From positions 1 to 7,323 of the forward strand of contig CAMPJH010000074.1 in NCBI GenBank assembly GCA_946886845.1: a DNA stretch of 7,323 bases, given 5' to 3'. A program made the position numbers and the translations under genes. Positions 6,601 to 7,323 of the stretch are shown one piece after another (within the stretch, counting starts at the first letter, position 1; every line of letters begins with the position of its first letter). The notes under the pieces are model-generated. The model saw only the letters and a program-made list of their open reading frames with translations. It was not told where the DNA came from and did no database searches. This stretch comes from an uncultured Sphingomonas sp. GTDB lineage: Bacteria > Pseudomonadota > Alphaproteobacteria > Sphingomonadales > Sphingomonadaceae.

Positions 6601-6618
6601 GTGTTCGGGCAGTTCTGC

Positions 6619-6634
6619 TTCGAACGCGTTTGAA
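6619..6634. promoter_or_regulatory. 16-base near-perfect palindrome upstream of the outer-membrane protein gene
   Basis: TTCGAACGCGTTTGAA is self-complementary at 7 of 8 base-pair positions; the only exception is G6622 opposite T6631, which would be a G-U pair in RNA. It ends one base before the AGGGGA ribosome binding site. It may be an operator for a dimeric regulator or a leader stem that affects access to the ribosome binding site. No specific regulator family can be named from it. Confidence 0.4.
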
Positions 6635-6635
6635 A

Positions 6636-6640
6636 GGGGA
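6636..6640 (+). promoter_or_regulatory. Strong ribosome binding site for the outer-membrane protein gene
   Basis: GGGGA at 6636-6640, within AAGGGGA, lies 7 bases before ATG 6648. A signal peptide begins directly at that ATG, which fixes the start. This is the clearest independent ribosome binding site in the window and marks a new translation unit. Confidence 0.7.
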
Positions 6641-6647
6641 AATTTCT

Positions 6648-7323
6648 ATGCGCAAGCTGGCCATTGCAATGGCGCTCGCATCGACCACGCTGGCGACTCC
6701 GGCGCTTGCCCGCGACGGCAGCTTTTATGCCGCTATCAATGGCGGCATCATGGTGCTCGAGGATTCGAACATCGACCTGGTCGATCTCAGCGACGAGAGC
6801 ATCAGCATCGATGATTTTGCAATTCTCAAGTCGAAGCCCGGCTTCGACGTGGACCTTACCGCCGGATACGACTTCGGAATGATCCGGGTTGAAGGCGAAA
6901 TCGGCTACAAGCATGCCGGTCTCGACGAGGTTGAGCTCCGCAACGCCATCCCCGTGACTGGCGCCTTCGGAGCAAACTTCGACGCCGACGGCAACTCGCG
7001 CTCACTGTCGTTCATGGTCAACGCCCTGCTCGACGTTGGCGACGAGGATTCGTGGAGCGGCTATGTCGGACCGGGCATCGGCATCGCCGACGTCAGGATG
7101 CACGTTGACGACATCGACGGCATCGACCTCGATGACCTGGATCTGGACAACAGCATTAGGGACAGCCGCCTCGCGTGGCAGGTCGTCGCCGGTGTCCGCA
7201 CCGCGATCACTCCAAACATCGATGTCGGCGTCAAGTATCGCTTCTTCAATGTCACGAACCTGAAATCGGACGAAGATGGCGATGTCGGATTCAAGAGCCG
7301 GTGGCGCTCGCACAGCTTGCTGT
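6648..7323 (+). CDS. Outer-membrane beta-barrel protein (OmpA / OMP_b-brl type), 3' truncated by window
   Basis: The frame is open from ATG 6648 to the window end (225 codons, no stop). Residues 1-21 are a classic signal peptide: MRK, a hydrophobic core, and TPALA with cleavage predicted after Ala21. The mature part starts RDGSFYAAINGG. It shows alternating amphipathic strands (FDVDLTAGYDFGMIRVEGEI, SLSFMVNALLDVG, WSGYVGPGIGIADVRM, AWQVVAGVRTAITPNI, DVGVKYRFFNVTNL) and approaches what looks like the final strand (WRSHSLL), as in eight-stranded barrels. Two Asp-rich segments, residues 39-56 and 154-172, are likely surface loops. The role is structural or porin-like in the outer membrane. A peptidoglycan-binding OmpA domain could follow beyond the window, as in many sphingomonads, but is not visible. 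It has its own ribosome binding site and spacing, so it is probably a host gene rather than a tail gene. Confidence 0.82.
   Translation, partial: MRKLAIAMALASTTLATPALARDGSFYAAINGGIMVLEDSNIDLVDLSDESISIDDFAILKSKPGFDVDLTAGYDFGMIRVEGEIGYKHAGLDEVELRNAIPVTGAFGANFDADGNSRSLSFMVNALLDVGDEDSWSGYVGPGIGIADVRMHVDDIDGIDLDDLDLDNSIRDSRLAWQVVAGVRTAITPNIDVGVKYRFFNVTNLKSDEDGDVGFKSRWRSHSLL

Larger units (their letters stand above)
6482..6647 (+). other. Intergenic region between tail operon and outer-membrane protein gene
   Basis: These 166 bases are visibly more AT-rich at their 5' end than the flanking genes and carry no convincing coding frame. They hold the tail operon's 3' untranslated end, weak promoter-like elements, two potential stem-loops and a 16-base palindrome. 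No classical GC hairpin followed by a T run is present, so termination of the tail operon here is not demonstrated by sequence. Confidence 0.7.

Noticed and set aside
6482..6647. CtrA half-site pair (TTAA-N7-TTAA) controlling the region
   Set aside because: No TTAA occurs in the intergenic region, so there is no support for a CtrA site here.
6594..6914. A 106-codon - strand frame across the start of the outer-membrane protein gene
   Set aside because: The + strand has a strong ribosome binding site, signal peptide and barrel strands. The antisense frame has no such support.
1..7323. CRISPR array, tRNA, insertion sequence, integrase or attachment site
   Set aside because: No regularly spaced repeats, tRNA-like folds, transposase or recombinase motifs, or flanking repeats were seen. 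Nearly all bases are in tail or outer-membrane coding sequence.

Overview
This window is the distal-tail end of a siphovirus-like structural cluster of the type found in alphaproteobacterial gene transfer agents (GTAs), followed by the start of a separate outer-membrane protein gene. The DNA is GC-rich with strong third-position GC bias. The gene order and product sequences best match a member of the Sphingomonadales. That taxonomic call rests on remembered family resemblance (the gp15-type N-terminus, the DUF2793 protein, and the OmpA-type barrel with an ALA cleavage site), not on a search.

Layout, all on the + strand: the C-terminus of a tail tape measure protein (1-288, cut by the window edge); a 765-residue protein ending in a DUF2460 distal tail domain (285-2582); a DUF2163 / BR0599-type hub protein (2579-3391); an NlpC/P60 cell-wall peptidase (3388-3804); a 720-residue gp15-type tail tip protein (3808-5970); and a small DUF2793 protein (5981-6481). 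These correspond in order to Rhodobacter capsulatus GTA genes gp11, gp12, gp13, gp14 and gp15, plus a fibre-type DUF2793 gene. Three consecutive junctions are 4-base ATGA or GTGA stop/start overlaps and the other two gaps are 3 and 10 bases, so this is one translationally coupled operon. Together the products would terminate the tail tube, form the baseplate or hub, penetrate the peptidoglycan and touch the recipient surface.

The most unusual feature is the architecture of the gp12 homologue. A normal DUF2460 protein is about 200 residues. Here the complete DUF2460 domain occupies only residues 563-765. It is preceded by about 560 residues: a beta-rich domain and then what reads as a glycoside-hydrolase-like TIM barrel. 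Conversely, the gp15 homologue is about 580 residues shorter than the R. capsulatus one and shows no obvious TIM barrel. The barrel therefore appears to sit on a different baseplate protein. An in-frame GTG pair with a GGAG Shine-Dalgarno-like sequence lies exactly at the domain boundary (1950-1970), so a free DUF2460 protein may also be made.

After the DUF2793 stop there is a 166-base, more AT-rich intergenic region (6482-6647). It holds weak promoter-like elements, two potential hairpins and a 16-base near-perfect palindrome immediately upstream of a strong ribosome binding site. A secreted outer-membrane beta-barrel protein with two Asp-rich segments then begins at 6648 and runs off the window end. 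It is probably a host gene outside the tail operon.

I see no integrase, transposase, tRNA, rRNA, CRISPR array or att-like repeat in the window.
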